64,000 nt of DNA from contig NZ_JAATOV010000008.1 in NCBI RefSeq assembly GCF_011806425.1, positions 124,001 through 188,000 of the forward strand. The letters run 5' to 3'. The position numbers and the translations under genes were made by a program. The stretch's first letter is position 1, and each line of letters opens with the position of its first letter. The notes below the pieces were generated by a model. The model did no database searches. It was not told where the DNA came from and worked only from the letters and a program-made list of their open reading frames with translations. Origin of the DNA: Thalassospira lucentensis (GTDB taxonomy: Bacteria > Pseudomonadota > Alphaproteobacteria > Rhodospirillales > Thalassospiraceae). Below, one piece after another: positions 39,491-47,803 of the stretch.

Positions 39491-39844
39491 CTAGCAACAG
39501 TTGGCGTCGGTTTTGTCGTTGTTCGTGGTTGTGCTGTGCGTCAGGCCGCATAATTCCGGGCGCCCTTGGCAGCAATCATCGGCAAGGAACCCCAAAAGAT
39601 CGCGCATCACGTCGGGCACCATCCGGTAAATGATCGACCGTCCTTGCCGTGTCGCCGTGATCAACCCGGCTTGGCTTAGGATCGCCAGATGGGACGACAT
39701 GGTGTTATGCGCGACCGTGGTTTGGCGTGCCAATTCACCCGCCGCGATGCCGTCTTTTCCTGCCCGCACCAGCAGGCGAAATGCCGCCAACCGGTGTTCT
39801 TGTGCCAATGCGCCCAGCGCACTAATTGCGTTACTTGTTTCCAT
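39491..39844 (-). CDS. arsR: ArsR family arsenic-responsive repressor
   Basis: A 117-residue winged-helix repressor with the recognition helix HNTMSSHLAILSQAGLI. The C-terminal Cys91-Cys92 and Cys99 (DDCCQGRPELC) match the three-cysteine As(III) site of AfArsR-type repressors; two more cysteines end the protein. Family length supports ATG 39844 over upstream options. A perfect inverted repeat overlaps this start codon, and there is no Shine-Dalgarno, so the mRNA may be leaderless or the start may differ. It heads the acr3-gap-arsJ operon. Confidence 0.9.
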   Translation of the reverse strand: METSNAISALGALAQEHRLAAFRLLVRAGKDGIAAGELARQTTVAHNTMSSHLAILSQAGLITATRQGRSIIYRMVPDVMRDLLGFLADDCCQGRPELCGLTHSTTTNNDKTDANCC

Positions 39845-39866
39845 ATGTCGAGAAATATCGACATAT
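39843..39866. promoter_or_regulatory. Probable ArsR operator
   Basis: Perfect 9-bp arms ATATGTCGA and TCGACATAT are separated by GAAATA, with the last two bases overlapping the arsR start codon. The position fits autorepression of the ars operon. Confidence 0.78.
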
Positions 39867-40208
39867 TGGCATTCGGGCAAGTGACATTTCTGTTTCGAAT
39901 CCACAGATGCTTGCGACAAGCGCGCGTTCATACGTTGCCGGACGTTGTTTTTCCTTTGCGGCGGCACGCGATAATGCCAACGATCCCATTGTTTGTTGCC
40001 GTGGTCAAATGCGTGGTCTGTGACGTTTTAAAGGGCGCATTTGTGGGCCGGATCGTGCGGAATGGGGGTGGTTTGGCGATTTTGGTTGGGGTGACTGACC
40101 TTCAATCAGGGCGCTACATGTCCGATATGTTGATTTCACGGTGGCAATGGCCTCAAAAATCGCTACATTGCGCGCCAAGAAATTCACATCGGATTAAAGT
40201 TGATAAGC
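39867..40208. other. Intergenic region between arsR and prfC
   Basis: A divergent spacer of about 340 bases that should hold the ars promoter (minus) and the prfC promoter (plus). Open frames crossing it on either strand extend from antisense of arsR or prfC and show no ribosome site. Nothing further was recognised. Confidence 0.5.
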
Positions 40209-41804
40209 ATGTCGATGATTGACCAGCAGGTATCGCGTCGCCGTACCTTCGCCATCATTGCCCACCCGGATGCGGGTAAAACCACCCTGACCGAAAAACT
40301 GCTTCTTTTCGGGGGTGCCATTCAGATGGCCGGTGCGGTTAAGGCGAAAAAGGAACAAAAGGGCGCACGTTCGGACTTTATGAAGATCGAACAGGACCGT
40401 GGTATTTCCGTGTCTTCGGCGGTGATGACCTTCGAGTTTGAAAAGAACATCTTCAACCTGCTTGATACCCCGGGCCACGAAGACTTTTCCGAAGATACCT
40501 ATCGCGTTCTGACCGCGGTTGATTCCGCCGTCATGGTGATTGACGGTGCGAAGGGGATCGAGGCCCAGACGCGCAAGCTGTTTGAGGTCTGCCGTCTGCG
40601 TGACGTGCCGATCACAACATTCGTTAACAAGCTTGACCGTGAAGCCCGTGATTCGTTCGAATTGATTGATCAAATCGAACAGGATCTGGCCCTTGATGTG
40701 TCGCCGGTGACCTGGCCGATTGGCTCGGGCCGTGATTTCCATGGCTGTTACGATCTGGTCAATGATCAGCTGCTGTTCATGGAAAAAGGCGGCAATGTCG
40801 TCAAGGAAGCCATTCCGATCAAGGGTCTTGATGATCCAAAGCTTGATGAACTGATCCCGGATTATCTTCTGGAAAAGCTGCGCGAAGAAGTCGAAATGGT
40901 GCGCGAAATGTGCCCGCCATTTGATTTGGAAAGCTACCGCGAAGGGCATCTGACCCCGGTATTCTTTGGGTCAGCAGTCAATAACTTTGGTGTGCGTGAA
41001 TTGTTGCGCGGTATTGGCGAAATCGCGCCAACCCCGCGCCCTCAGGAAGCGGCAACGCGTCTGGTTGAGGCGGTTGAGCCAAAGGTGGCGGGCTTTGTCT
41101 TTAAGGTGCAGGCCAATATCGACCCGAACCACCGTGACCGTATTGCCTTCATTCGGTTGTGCTCAGGCCACTTTAAGCGCGGCATGAAATTAAAACATGT
41201 GCGTGCGGGCAAACAGATGGCGGTGCATAACCCGATGCTGTTCTTTGCCAATGAACGTGATATTGCTGAAGAAGCCTGGCCGGGTGATATCATCGGCATT
41301 CCGAACCACGGCACCTTGCGCATTGGCGATACCCTGACCGAGGGTGAAGACCTTCGCTTCCGGGGTGTTCCGGCCTTTGCACCAGAATTGCTGCAAAAAG
41401 TCCGCCTTGATGATCCGCTTAAAGGCAAACATCTTCAGCGCGCGCTTGAACAGCTTGCCGAAGAAGGCGCATCGCAGGTCTTTAAACCGATGATGGGTGC
41501 GGATTGGATCGTTGGTGTGGTTGGGCAACTTCAGTTCGAAGTTCTCAGAGAACGCATTTCGGCGGAATACGGCATCAAAGTCCATTTCGAACCAACCCCG
41601 GCCTATGCCGCACGTTGGGTCATGGGCGATGATCCGCTCGAAATCAAAAAATTCCGCGATGCCAACCAGTCCGCCTTGTTCGAAGATCACGACGAAACCC
41701 TCGTCTTCATCGCGCGCAACGCCTGGCATCTCGAAACCGCCCAACGCGACTGGCCGAACCTGCGGTTCGAATCCACCCGCGAACAGAATATGGTTGCTGC
41801 CTAG
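40209..41804 (+). CDS. prfC: Peptide chain release factor 3
   Basis: A 531-residue translational GTPase that recycles RF1/RF2 from the ribosome. G-domain motifs are IIAHPDAGKTTLTEKLLLFGG (G1), GISVSSAVMTFE (G2), LDTPGHEDFSEDTYR (G3) and FVNKLDREARD (G4), followed by domains II and III with GADWIVGVVGQLQFEVLRERI. The ATG at 40209 or two codons later is the likely start; a TTG at 40200 is in frame. The C-terminus is complete and followed by an AT-rich accessory cassette. Confidence 0.97.
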   Translation: MSMIDQQVSRRRTFAIIAHPDAGKTTLTEKLLLFGGAIQMAGAVKAKKEQKGARSDFMKIEQDRGISVSSAVMTFEFEKNIFNLLDTPGHEDFSEDTYRVLTAVDSAVMVIDGAKGIEAQTRKLFEVCRLRDVPITTFVNKLDREARDSFELIDQIEQDLALDVSPVTWPIGSGRDFHGCYDLVNDQLLFMEKGGNVVKEAIPIKGLDDPKLDELIPDYLLEKLREEVEMVREMCPPFDLESYREGHLTPVFFGSAVNNFGVRELLRGIGEIAPTPRPQEAATRLVEAVEPKVAGFVFKVQANIDPNHRDRIAFIRLCSGHFKRGMKLKHVRAGKQMAVHNPMLFFANERDIAEEAWPGDIIGIPNHGTLRIGDTLTEGEDLRFRGVPAFAPELLQKVRLDDPLKGKHLQRALEQLAEEGASQVFKPMMGADWIVGVVGQLQFEVLRERISAEYGIKVHFEPTPAYAARWVMGDDPLEIKKFRDANQSALFEDHDETLVFIARNAWHLETAQRDWPNLRFESTREQNMVAA

Positions 41805-42010
41805 GCTATGTCTTTTTCTGTGGAGCCTAGGAATCGTATTTAGATTCTTATCGCACGTGTTGGTGCTTGCTTTATTGTTGCTACCTGCAGGCCGTTTGTG
41901 ATTCAATCTATCAACCAATAGATGACAATGAAGCAATTTTGCATAAATCTAGATTGCCTTTATTGGATGTAAACTGATCATGCCCTTCAGTCGTTTCATG
42001 AGAACTGTGA
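41801..42010 (+). promoter_or_regulatory. Upstream region of the accessory cassette
   Basis: CTAGGCT at 41801-41807, containing the prfC stop, is repeated inverted at 41824-41830. Further in are ATCTAT-N6-ATAGAT (41906-41923) and the palindrome AATCTAGATT (41946-41955), both plausible operators. The stretch is much more AT-rich than prfC and must hold the cassette promoter, but no certain box was found. Confidence 0.4.
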
Positions 42011-43294
42011 ATGTATGAGCTCTCTTCCGGCAGTAGCCACGGTCCATATTTCATAGACCTCTTTGCTGGGGCAGGAGGAATGTCCGAGGGCTTCGTTCGG
42101 GCAGGTTTTTTGCCGATTGCGCACGTGGAGATGGACGTTGCCGCATGTTACACTTTGCGTACTCGGGAAGCATTTCACCGACTGAGCCAAAAAGGCGACT
42201 TGCGTATATATTCACGATATGCAGAGGGGCAAGAAACTCGAACAAAGCTATATGAAGCGGCTTTTGGAAAAAATGCTCCAAATGTCGTCAATGCGGTTAT
42301 ATGCAGGGAAAACCTCCAGAAAATATTTGATCATGTTGATTTTCTCTCTCATGGGAGGAAACCAGATGTCCTCATAGGAGGGCCCCCATGCCAAGCCTAC
42401 TCTCTTGTTGGTCGAGCACGTTCAGAACTCGGAATGATTGGAGACTATAGGAATTACCTGTTCGTTTACTACGTAGAGTTCCTGAAGAGGTATCGACCAA
42501 AATACTTTGTTTTCGAAAACGTAGTGGGGCTTTTGTCGGCGCGCGAAAAGGATGGTAGTCGATATCTCGACATGATGATGGCTCTCTTTGAAGAGGTAGG
42601 TTATTCTGTAGAGTGGCAGGTTCTAAGTTCAGATGATTTTGGAGTTCCGCAAAAAAGAAAGAGAATTATTCTTGTGGGACGAGAGGGAAGAAAAGCTAGC
42701 TTCTTTCCGGAAATTAGCAAGCGCGACGAGGGATTTTGCGTTAACGATGTCATAGGTGACTTGCCAAGTTTGAGCGCAGGAGATGGAACGCCTTTTTCCG
42801 TTCATTTGTCGCTTGAGCCGAGTGATTGGTTGAAGCAGTCAGGTATTCTTTCTGATGACCGGTCAGTAACTTGGCACGACGCGCGGCCTCATAACGATCG
42901 CGATCTTCAAATATTTAAAGAAGTGGTACACCGCTGGGAGAGCCAACGGGAGCGGCTCAATTACAATGATTTGCCTGAAAAATTAAAAACCCACAAAAAT
43001 AGAAAATCGTTCTTGGATCGCTTCAAGGTGGTGGCTTCTAACTTGCGCGCGTCTCATACAATTGTGGCGCACATTGCTAAAGACGGAAACTACTATATTC
43101 ATCCGGATAGTAATCAGAATAGATCTTTGACTCCTAGAGAGGCTGCAAGGATTCAGACTTTTCCGGATAATTATTATTTTGAGGGTGCCAGCGAAAAGCC
43201 TAGTAGGACCTCAGCGTTCAAGCAAATTGGGAATGCTGTTCCTGTTCTACTTGCACAACAGGTGGCGGAATCATTGTTGGAGAATTGGTCATGA
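42011..43294 (+). CDS. DNA (cytosine-5-)-methyltransferase of an accessory cassette
   Basis: A 427-residue C5-cytosine DNA methyltransferase. Ordered motifs are I (FIDLFAGAGGMSEGF, residue 14), IV with catalytic Cys127 (GGPPCQAYS), VI (FENVVG), VIII (QKRKRIILVG), a target-recognition region of ordinary length, then IX (LTPREAARIQTFPD) and X (QIGNAVPVLLA). No restriction endonuclease is next to it. Codon use is AT-rich compared with the flanks, indicating transfer. Its stop overlaps the start of the next gene (ATGA), so the pair is translationally coupled. It could mark self DNA for a defence module or act in regulation. Confidence 0.95.
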   Translation: MYELSSGSSHGPYFIDLFAGAGGMSEGFVRAGFLPIAHVEMDVAACYTLRTREAFHRLSQKGDLRIYSRYAEGQETRTKLYEAAFGKNAPNVVNAVICRENLQKIFDHVDFLSHGRKPDVLIGGPPCQAYSLVGRARSELGMIGDYRNYLFVYYVEFLKRYRPKYFVFENVVGLLSAREKDGSRYLDMMMALFEEVGYSVEWQVLSSDDFGVPQKRKRIILVGREGRKASFFPEISKRDEGFCVNDVIGDLPSLSAGDGTPFSVHLSLEPSDWLKQSGILSDDRSVTWHDARPHNDRDLQIFKEVVHRWESQRERLNYNDLPEKLKTHKNRKSFLDRFKVVASNLRASHTIVAHIAKDGNYYIHPDSNQNRSLTPREAARIQTFPDNYYFEGASEKPSRTSAFKQIGNAVPVLLAQQVAESLLENWS

Positions 43295-45456
43295 GCGAAG
43301 AAGGTGTATTTACTATCCGCCCTGCTGGTCGCCATATTTTGACAATTGGTAGGGACCTAATTCAAGACCCCTATGCTGCAGTAGTTGAATTGGTCAAAAA
43401 CGCGTTTGATGCTGACTCTGAATTTGTGCAGTTAGATTTTCGAGCTAAGCCGAGTGTCGGAGAATACTGTATTGTAATCTCAGATGGTGGTCACGGCATG
43501 TCCCGTGACGATGTGGTTGAGCGGTGGCTGGTTCCCTCTACGAACGATAAGCTCAAGAGGAAGCTCAGCCCGAATGGCAGGGTTCTGCAAGGGCGTAAGG
43601 GGGTTGGCCGATTTGCTGCGTCCATTCTTGGCGACGACTTGTTATTAGAGACTACTACCAAAAGCGGAGAAAAAACGTCGGTATTCGTTGAATGGGAAAC
43701 GTTTGAAGCCGCCCATTATCTAGATCAAGTCGAACTTCTAATTGAGACCCGAGATGCTGGGGAGCAGGCTGGTACTGTGCTTACAATTAAAGGTGGGCAG
43801 GCAGGCTTGGAAGAGTGGAACGATGCTCAATTTAGGCGTTTGCAGTATGAGTTGCGAAAATTGACACCTCCTGTTGCTGCTGTATCAGGTGTTGAGCTAA
43901 AGCAGGAGAAATTCGAAATTCAACTGAAGATATCAGGTTTTCAAGGGGTTCCAGATACTGAAGAGACAATCTCCTCTTTTCCTATTCTGGAATTCTACGA
44001 TTACATGATTTCGGGGACGGTGGATGAGAATGGTGCTGGGGTACTGAGGTACTCAACTCAAAAAATTGAGAATGCGAGTGCGGAACAGTTTTCCGTCGAT
44101 TTCTCAGGGTTTTTTGAGAAAACCTGTGGATCTTTGAGTTTTGACATAAGGGTCTATGACCGCAACAAAGATGACATCGACCAAATCATTAGGCGAGGGC
44201 TCAAGGACAAGGACGGACATTATTTGGGGAATCTGGCTGCCCGCCAGCTTTTGAATTTTAATAATGGGATCGGTGTTTACCGGAACGGATTTAGAATTCG
44301 TCCTTTGGGGGATGCTCAGTTTGACTGGCTGAAACTAAACCAACAGAGGATTCAGAATCCTTCGAGGAAAGTGGGTAGTAATCAAGTAATTGGTTTTGTG
44401 CACATAGAATCAGAGGAAAAATCGGGGTTAGTGGAAAAAAGTGCGCGTGACGGCTTAAAGGAAAATGCTGCTTACCAAAGACTGATTGAGGTTACTACAA
44501 AAGTTATTGAGGAGCTCGAAGCTCGGAGATTTGCCCTGCGTCGCTCTCTTGAGTTGGGGAAGCCGAAGTCTAGGGTCGAAAAGCAGATCCGGCAGTTGTT
44601 CTCCGATGACCACATTAGAGTGGATGTGCTGAAGCGGCTTGAACGTTCGGGAATCGGTGAGAGTGTAATAAAAGAGATTTCAGAACTCTTGGCGAAAGAT
44701 ATTGCGGTCAAAAATAAGGCAGCTGAAAGTTTACGACAAACTGTTGCTGTTTACCAAGGTCAAGCCACTCTTGGTAAAATTGTAAATGTAGTTTTACATG
44801 AAGGTCGTAGGCCTCTTAATTTCTTTAAAAATCAAGTTCCAAACTTGGAATATTGGGGAGGGGTGTTTGAGAAAGATCCTACCTCGGAAAACTTGGATAA
44901 TATTCTGCCAATTGCACGTGAGCTTGGGCACAATGCAGATGTGTTTGCTCAGTTGTTTGGAAGGCTTGATCCGCTTGCAGCAGGCAAGCGTGCAGAACCC
45001 GCGTCTTTTAATTTGCTCAAGGTGCTTCAAGGGGCATTCAAGGTGTTTGATAATACCTTGAGAGATTCAGGCATAAATTTTGGAATAAATGGCCCTGGAG
45101 ATTTTGAGTTCATTGGCTGGAAGCAGGATTTCTACGCTATCTTCACGAACCTAATTGACAACAGTATTTATTGGATGTCGGAAAAGAAAGTAGATGATGC
45201 TTCGATTTCTATTCGGTTTGAAGTCGAGGATGGTAAATTGTCATTTATTGATTACAGGGATTCTGGCCCGGGTATTGATAAATCTCTAATAGAGTCTGAG
45301 GTAATATTTGATCCGGAATTCTCAACGAAAACGGACGGTACGGGGTTGGGGCTTGCTATTGCCGGAGAGGCTGCATCTAGAAACGGTCTAGAGTTGAATG
45401 TTTTAGACACTGATCGCGGCGCCTACTTCCGGCTTCAGAGGGCAGATGGGGAATAA
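43291..45456 (+). CDS. Double GHKL ATPase / histidine-kinase-like protein
   Basis: A 721-residue soluble protein with two GHKL modules. The N-terminal one resembles HSP90/MutL/MORC ATPases: Glu33-Asn37 (ELVKNAFDAD), Asp65-Gly69 (SDGGHGMS) and GRKGVGRFA near 101-109. The C-terminal one is histidine-kinase-like: an H-box-like VLHEGRRPLN (His503), N-box NLIDNS (about 620-624), DSGPGID (about 657) and GTGLGLAIA (683). A predicted coiled region (about 395-490) links them. No membrane helix or sensor domain is visible. The start overlaps the methyltransferase stop, with GGAG eight bases ahead; the receiver gene follows immediately. Confidence 0.9.
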   Translation: MSEEGVFTIRPAGRHILTIGRDLIQDPYAAVVELVKNAFDADSEFVQLDFRAKPSVGEYCIVISDGGHGMSRDDVVERWLVPSTNDKLKRKLSPNGRVLQGRKGVGRFAASILGDDLLLETTTKSGEKTSVFVEWETFEAAHYLDQVELLIETRDAGEQAGTVLTIKGGQAGLEEWNDAQFRRLQYELRKLTPPVAAVSGVELKQEKFEIQLKISGFQGVPDTEETISSFPILEFYDYMISGTVDENGAGVLRYSTQKIENASAEQFSVDFSGFFEKTCGSLSFDIRVYDRNKDDIDQIIRRGLKDKDGHYLGNLAARQLLNFNNGIGVYRNGFRIRPLGDAQFDWLKLNQQRIQNPSRKVGSNQVIGFVHIESEEKSGLVEKSARDGLKENAAYQRLIEVTTKVIEELEARRFALRRSLELGKPKSRVEKQIRQLFSDDHIRVDVLKRLERSGIGESVIKEISELLAKDIAVKNKAAESLRQTVAVYQGQATLGKIVNVVLHEGRRPLNFFKNQVPNLEYWGGVFEKDPTSENLDNILPIARELGHNADVFAQLFGRLDPLAAGKRAEPASFNLLKVLQGAFKVFDNTLRDSGINFGINGPGDFEFIGWKQDFYAIFTNLIDNSIYWMSEKKVDDASISIRFEVEDGKLSFIDYRDSGPGIDKSLIESEVIFDPEFSTKTDGTGLGLAIAGEAASRNGLELNVLDTDRGAYFRLQRADGE

Positions 45457-45457
45457 C

Positions 45458-46507
45458 ATGAGTATTAAAATTCTACTCGTAGAGGATAACGAAAAAGATC
45501 GAGATGGTTTTTTAAATAGTGTAAAGCGCTTCAATCATGCGCGCGGCACAAGCATTCAAGTGCACTCATGCTCAGATCTGGACGAAGCATTTAAGGAGAT
45601 CAATGGTACATTCGATGGTGCAGTTGTTGATATGAAGTTAGGCCCTGACGGCGGTGAGGGTAATCAGTTCCTAAAGCTGCTTGGGGATATAAATCTGCGT
45701 ATACCAGTGGTTGTTTTTACGGGTACTCCAACGGCAGCAGATAAGCAATATGTTCATATTGAAGTGAAAACCAAAGATACGAGCCATGACGAAATCTTAG
45801 AGGATTTCGTGCTTGTACATGCTTCCGGTTTAACAAAAGTCATGGGAGCCCGGGGGCTGTTAGAGGAGCTTTTAGGAAAGGTTTACAAAGAGAACATTCT
45901 TAGTCAGAAAGAGGTTTGGAAAAAATACGGAAAAATTGACTCGGAGAAATCCGAAAAAGCTCTAATGCGGCATGTGCTAAGTCACTTAATTCAAATAGTC
46001 GATCTTGATGAAGAAAGTTGTGTCCCCGAGGAGTTTTATATCTCTCCGCCAGTCGATGATGCTTTGAGAACCGGAAGTGTGGTGCAGAGTAAGAAAGATG
46101 ACAGCTTTTATGCTGTAATGAACCCTTTGTGCGATTTAACAGTTCGTGCTAATGGGGAGATCAACGCAAGGAAAATTTTACTTTGCAAAGTTGCATCTTT
46201 TGATGAATTAGCTGCCCAGTTGCCGGAAAATAAAAGAAACACCAAGGGTAGGAGTTCGCTTAAGGATAATATTGACAACAACAAAAAGTCATCGAGCCAT
46301 GCCCTGCCAAGAACTTCCTTCTTTGGTGGCGGGTATTTGGATTTTGAATTCTTAATGTCCGTGTCTAAAGATTTATTCGAAGAAACTTTTCAAAAGCCAG
46401 CTCTTCAAATAGCTCCTGCATTTACAAAAGATATAGTTGCCCGGTTTTCTGCGTATTACGGTCGCCAAGGTCAGCCGACGCTCACACATGCAGAGCTGGA
46501 AGATTAG
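45458..46507 (+). CDS. Receiver-domain protein with unknown C-terminal domain
   Basis: A 349-residue protein. Residues 1-115 form a receiver with intact Glu9-Asp10, phospho-acceptor Asp58 (AVVDMKLGPDGGEG), Thr88 and Lys104/106, so it is the likely partner of the kinase-like protein. The remaining 230 residues are no DNA-binding or enzyme domain I recognise; they contain a helical part (ALMRHVLSHLIQIVDLDEE), then FYAVMNPLCDLTV and KILLCKV strands. ATG 45458 has GGGGA five bases ahead; ATG 45446 is an alternative overlapping the previous gene. Its stop overlaps the convergent azlD stop by four bases. Confidence 0.88.
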   Translation: MSIKILLVEDNEKDRDGFLNSVKRFNHARGTSIQVHSCSDLDEAFKEINGTFDGAVVDMKLGPDGGEGNQFLKLLGDINLRIPVVVFTGTPTAADKQYVHIEVKTKDTSHDEILEDFVLVHASGLTKVMGARGLLEELLGKVYKENILSQKEVWKKYGKIDSEKSEKALMRHVLSHLIQIVDLDEESCVPEEFYISPPVDDALRTGSVVQSKKDDSFYAVMNPLCDLTVRANGEINARKILLCKVASFDELAAQLPENKRNTKGRSSLKDNIDNNKKSSSHALPRTSFFGGGYLDFEFLMSVSKDLFEETFQKPALQIAPAFTKDIVARFSAYYGRQGQPTLTHAELED

Positions 46508-46833
46508 CTAGCCGCTAGGTGGCGACCGACACCCACCACAACCATCCCAACGGCCATGGCGGCAAACAGGTTGCGCGCAAGTGCCATGGTGATGACGGTG
46601 GCGGCGGCACCTAAAACGCCAATCGGTCCGGCGGAAAGCGCACTTGGCACCCAGACAGAAATCAAAACCGCACCGGGCAGGCGTTCAAGCACATGTGCCC
46701 AACGCCCATGTTGTGGCAAACGATCCGCCATCATAAGGCCGCCCAAACGCATGCCATAGGTGATTGCCGCCATGCCAAGGATGGTTAAAACGGCTTCTGC
46801 GCTGAAGCTGGTTAAATCCGGAAACGTATTCAT
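46504..46833 (-). CDS. azlD: AzlD family branched-chain amino acid exporter subunit
   Basis: A 109-residue membrane protein with about four TM helices and the AzlD pattern AAITYGMRLGGLMMADRLP and RLPGAVLISVWVPSALSAGP. With AzlC it forms an exporter of branched-chain amino acids or related compounds. Its start overlaps the azlC stop by 4 bases. Its own stop overlaps the end of the accessory cassette on the other strand, yet the protein is of normal length. Confidence 0.92.
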   Translation of the reverse strand: MNTFPDLTSFSAEAVLTILGMAAITYGMRLGGLMMADRLPQHGRWAHVLERLPGAVLISVWVPSALSAGPIGVLGAAATVITMALARNLFAAMAVGMVVVGVGRHLAAS

Positions 46834-47651
46834 TTGCCAGCCTCCGACGTCAGGGCACCTTCGGGCGCGCCATAGGCGGTTTTGCCATCAACGGCAAACT
46901 CGGCTTCGGGGCCGGTATCATCCATATCATCGCGCCATGTCAGCGCTGCGGTCACAACGCCCGCCCCGGCACCGGCCAAGATCGACCATGTGCCGGGCAA
47001 AAGGTAATGCCCGATGATCGACCCAATGGCCGCCGCGCCCCATGGCAGCAGGTCAACCTTGCCTTTCCACATGCCAATCGTCAGGGCCGCGAACACGGCG
47101 GTAAAGGCGAAATCAAGTGCGTAAACTTCCGGGTCGGGAATGCCGCCCCCCAGCAAATACCCCACCGTATTGCCCGTCGCCCAAACAACACCAAGGAACA
47201 GCCCGCCGCCTAGCAAGAACCCCGGATTGGCAAGGTTTGGCTGGGTCATGGTCACGGCCCAGTTTTCATCGGCAACCATATGCATTCCGCATATCTTGAC
47301 CCACAGCGGACGCCCGCGAAATACCGGGCGCAGCGACGCGCCAATCAGGATATAGCGCATATTAATCACCGCCGTTGCGACGATAATGGTGGCACTTGGC
47401 ACCGCTTCGCGCCACAAATCGACCGACACAAACTGGGCCGATCCGGCAAAGACCGTCAGGCTCATGAATAAAAGCTCGCCCAATGACAAGCCACGCTGAG
47501 ACGCCAAAACGCCCAGCACCGCGCCGAAAATCAGTGTACTGGGCAGCAGTGGCACACAGGCAAGTGCGCCACGCCTGACGGTATCTGCATCAAAATGCCC
47601 AACAGCGGACTGGCTGCTGGGCGATTTGGGGGCTTTGTCGGGGCGTGACAT
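46830..47651 (-). CDS. azlC: AzlC family branched-chain amino acid exporter subunit
   Basis: A 273-residue polytopic membrane protein with AzlC hallmarks: RRGALACVPLLPSTLIFGAVLGVLASQRGLS, VFAGSAQFVSVDLW and AVINMRYILIGASLRP. It is the large subunit of the AzlCD transporter and overlaps azlD by 4 bases. The C-terminal 35 residues are hydrophilic. The LysR gene ending 152 bases upstream on the same strand is not clearly part of the operon. Confidence 0.93.
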   Translation of the reverse strand: MSRPDKAPKSPSSQSAVGHFDADTVRRGALACVPLLPSTLIFGAVLGVLASQRGLSLGELLFMSLTVFAGSAQFVSVDLWREAVPSATIIVATAVINMRYILIGASLRPVFRGRPLWVKICGMHMVADENWAVTMTQPNLANPGFLLGGGLFLGVVWATGNTVGYLLGGGIPDPEVYALDFAFTAVFAALTIGMWKGKVDLLPWGAAAIGSIIGHYLLPGTWSILAGAGAGVVTAALTWRDDMDDTGPEAEFAVDGKTAYGAPEGALTSEAGK

Positions 47652-47803
47652 TTAAAACGTTTCCAAGTCTTGTTTGTTTGCGCATCAGTTGATCTGACGC
47701 TTTGCGGTGGGCGAGGATTGGAGCCTTACGCTACGATCGCGCAATACAGACGTCGCGTCTTGTATAATATTGCTCTGCGTGGACGAGTGGTTCGTGCGTC
47801 TCT

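Noticed and set aside
40194..40949. Minus-strand open frame of 251 codons
   Set aside because: It is antisense to prfC and has no domain.
41764..41773. tRNA-like GGTTCGAATCC string
   Set aside because: It lies inside the prfC coding sequence and no cloverleaf can be built around it.
42011..43294. Classical restriction-modification system
   Set aside because: No endonuclease gene is adjacent; the partner genes are a GHKL ATPase and a receiver protein.
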